Source: Candidatus Caldarchaeum sp. (GTDB taxonomy: Archaea > Thermoproteota > Nitrososphaeria_A > Caldarchaeales > Caldarchaeaceae). From it: a stretch of 7,186 nucleotides of DNA. The stretch lies in assembly GCA_025054515.1 (NCBI GenBank), contig JANWZT010000059.1, positions 1 to 7,186 on the forward strand. Reading direction: 5' to 3'. The notes under the pieces were generated by a model that was not told where the DNA came from, made no database searches, and saw only the letters and a program-made list of their open reading frames with translations. This document shows, one piece after another, positions 6,123 to 7,186 of the stretch. The position numbers and the translations under genes are program-made. Position 1 is the stretch's first letter. Each line of letters opens with the position of its first letter.

Positions 6123-6610
6123 TGGAGGTTTCTTGTTTGCCGTCAAAGGAATATGAATTGGCCACGGGAAACTTGTTGATAGGACGGTTTCTGTGGCTCG
6201 TTGTCCGCGTTCCAGAAGGGTGGGCGGTGAAAGTCGGCGACTCGCCGTCCGACGTCAACTATACCACGGTGGTCGACGGCGTAGGATGGGTTCTCGACGG
6301 CTCGACATCGTTTTTCGTCGTCGACTTGGTCAGCGGAACCGTCGTCGACCTTGAAATCACAATCAGAAAAGGCATCAAAACCAAGGATTTGACCGAACCC
6401 AGCGTCCGCGTAATTAATTTTAACGGCCATGACGTGGTCGTGGTCAATAGAGAGGTTCGGAGAGGACTTCGAAGGGAGAAGATGGAGCAGGCTTCTTTAA
6501 CGATACCGTGCACGAGGACGTCGAGGACGATAGGGATTTCGCTGACGGCCAAAAACCGGGAAGCGTTGGACGAGCTGGTCGAAGTTCTACGGGATAGTAG
6601 ATGTCATTAG
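6122..6610 (+). CDS. Hypothetical beta-rich protein
   Basis: This 162-residue protein has no family I recognise. The sequence is mostly alternating hydrophobic/polar strands: LLIGRFLWLVVRV (18-30), a run of Val-Asp-Gly and Val-Val turns at about 45-80, and RVINFNGHDVVVVN near the middle. After a basic RRGLRREK segment comes a final hairpin (ASLTIPC, TIGISLTA) and an amphipathic C-terminal helix. There is no signal peptide or clear membrane helix. Two cysteines flank the chain near each end (C5 and the third residue from the end region, RCH), and one more lies in IPC. It overlaps the upstream Trx-like gene by one base, so it probably belongs to the same functional unit. A TTG one codon upstream (6119) is a possible start. 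The stop codon is one base from the 3' end of the opposing tRNA gene. Confidence 0.75.
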   Translation: MEVSCLPSKEYELATGNLLIGRFLWLVVRVPEGWAVKVGDSPSDVNYTTVVDGVGWVLDGSTSFFVVDLVSGTVVDLEITIRKGIKTKDLTEPSVRVINFNGHDVVVVNREVRRGLRREKMEQASLTIPCTRTSRTIGISLTAKNREALDELVEVLRDSRCH

Positions 6611-6611
6611 A

Positions 6612-6686
6612 CGGGCCCGGTGGGACTTGAACCCACGACCTCCGGCTCCGAAGGCCGCCGCGCTATCCATTCTGCGCCACGGGCCC
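6612..6686 (-). tRNA. tRNA-Arg (anticodon UCG)
   Basis: The 75 bases fold as a cloverleaf: a seven-pair acceptor stem (GGGCCCG with CGGGCCC), a D stem GCGC/GCGC with a GG-containing loop, an anticodon loop CTTCGGA, a five-base variable loop AGGTC, a T stem GTGGG/CCCAC with loop TTCAAGT, and discriminator G. The anticodon TCG decodes CGA (and probably CGG). The first anticodon-stem pair is a G-G mismatch. CCA is not encoded and there is no intron, both common in archaea. A TATA-like box sits 24 bases upstream. The 3' end is one base from the stop of the opposing 6122-6610 gene. Confidence 0.95.
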
Positions 6687-6710
6687 TAAATGATAAAATG
6701 GTTTTGTCGG

Positions 6711-6718
6711 TATAAAAA
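6711..6718 (-). promoter_or_regulatory. TATA box for the tRNA-Arg gene
   Basis: On the minus strand this reads tttttata, with 24 bases before the mature tRNA 5' end at 6686. That matches normal archaeal tRNA promoter spacing, with transcription starting close to the mature end. It lies in the 45-bp gap after the pyrophosphatase stop codon. Confidence 0.55.
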
Positions 6719-6731
6719 TCGAGATGGTTGT

Positions 6732-7186
6732 TTAGAGGGCGATGAGGCCGTAGATGAATAGTGGGATGAAGACCAGCGAGAGGGTGTTGAGCAGTTTGAT
6801 GAGGATGTGGAGACTGGGTGCGTAGGTGTCTTTCATCGGGTCGCCCACGGTGTCGCCGACGACGGTGGCTTTGTGGGCGTCCGAGCCCTTCCGCCCCTCT
6901 ATTTCGAGGAATTTTTTCGCGTTGTCCATGGCGGCGCCGCCGTAGAACCCGACGATGGCGAGGGGTATTGCTGAAACCGTCGCACCGATGACCAAGGCTC
7001 CGACCGCTTTCCAGCCCAGAACAACTCCGATGAGGATGGGTGCAAGAGTTACCACGAGAGTCGGCGTGACCATCAGCTTCAAAGCGGTTTTCGTCGCGAT
7101 GTCGACGCATCTCGCATACTCCGGCCTTGCTTTCCCTTCCAAAAGCCCCGCAATAGTTCTGAACTGCCGCCGCACCTCTTCAACCA
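6732..7186 (-). CDS. hppA: Membrane-bound pyrophosphatase, C-terminal part (5' end outside window)
   Basis: The frame stays open to the window edge. The first visible residues, VEEVRRQFR, are internal family sequence, so this is the last roughly 150 residues of a protein normally about 650-800 long. Ion-pumping pyrophosphatases hydrolyse pyrophosphate and move H+ or Na+ across the membrane. Family hallmarks seen are EEVRRQFR, PEYARCVDI followed by a membrane helix, GFYGGAAMDNAKK, GSDAHKATVVGDTVGDPMKDT (the C-terminal pyrophosphate/Mg-binding segment with its Asp and Lys residues) and SLHILIKLLNTLSLVF in the last helices. The family standard is GGAMDNAKK; here there is one extra Ala. The residues that separate K+-dependent from K+-independent enzymes and those that set ion choice lie upstream, outside the window, so type cannot be called. 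The GTG at 7175 is not the true start. Confidence 0.95.
   Translation of the reverse strand, partial: VEEVRRQFRTIAGLLEGKARPEYARCVDIATKTALKLMVTPTLVVTLAPILIGVVLGWKAVGALVIGATVSAIPLAIVGFYGGAAMDNAKKFLEIEGRKGSDAHKATVVGDTVGDPMKDTYAPSLHILIKLLNTLSLVFIPLFIYGLIAL

Noticed and set aside
6612..6686. tRNA-Arg as an integration site for a mobile element
   Set aside because: There is no integrase, no repeated tRNA 3' end elsewhere in the window and no change in gene style around it.
6607..7110. Minus-strand open frame covering the tRNA and the pyrophosphatase end
   Set aside because: It runs through the tRNA-Arg gene and is out of frame with the clear pyrophosphatase coding sequence; its Arg/His-rich composition is typical of an out-of-frame reading.

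Overview
The window looks like chromosomal DNA of a mesophilic-to-thermophilic archaeon. It has TATA-like boxes about 25 bp before starts (leaderless mRNAs), few Shine-Dalgarno sites, several TTG starts, a tRNA-Arg with no encoded CCA and tightly packed genes. GC content is near the middle of the range. A Thermoproteota lineage of the Caldarchaeales (Aigarchaeota)/Thaumarchaeota type is my best guess; no marker gene in the window settles it.

Layout. Positions 1-237 hold no gene I can support. Positions 238-849 encode a small single-pass membrane protein. From memory, its arrangement and several motif positions resemble eukaryotic CCDC47 (PAT complex, a membrane-protein biogenesis chaperone). 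Positions 881-2671 encode a CstA-family transporter (peptide or pyruvate uptake). A strong TATA box at 2711 starts a tightly coupled + strand operon: a 93-aa membrane-associated protein, an ArsA/Get3-type ATPase and a second ArsA/Get3-type protein. A minus-strand pair runs tail-to-tail into it: a Trx-fold protein, then a second small membrane-associated protein. Diverging from that pair is a + strand pair: a second Trx-fold protein and a beta-rich protein of unknown function. A tRNA-Arg(UCG) and the C-terminal part of a membrane-bound pyrophosphatase, both on the minus strand, close the window.

The main result is 2738-6610. Three unrelated families are each present twice: small membrane proteins, ArsA/Get3-like ATPases and Trx-fold proteins. 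In two of the pairs one copy looks catalytically silent. The second ATPase has Asn in place of the switch I catalytic Asp and has lost the switch II Gly-His. The second Trx-like protein has lost the CPHY cysteine and the cis-Pro. This suggests a heteromeric machine (active plus inactive ATPase, two membrane partners, two Trx-fold adaptors) that I cannot match to a described system. The ATPases lack the cysteines expected of arsenite-pump ArsA and the CxxC zinc motif of Get3, so neither standard name should be transferred. A membrane-protein targeting or cofactor-handling role is inference only.
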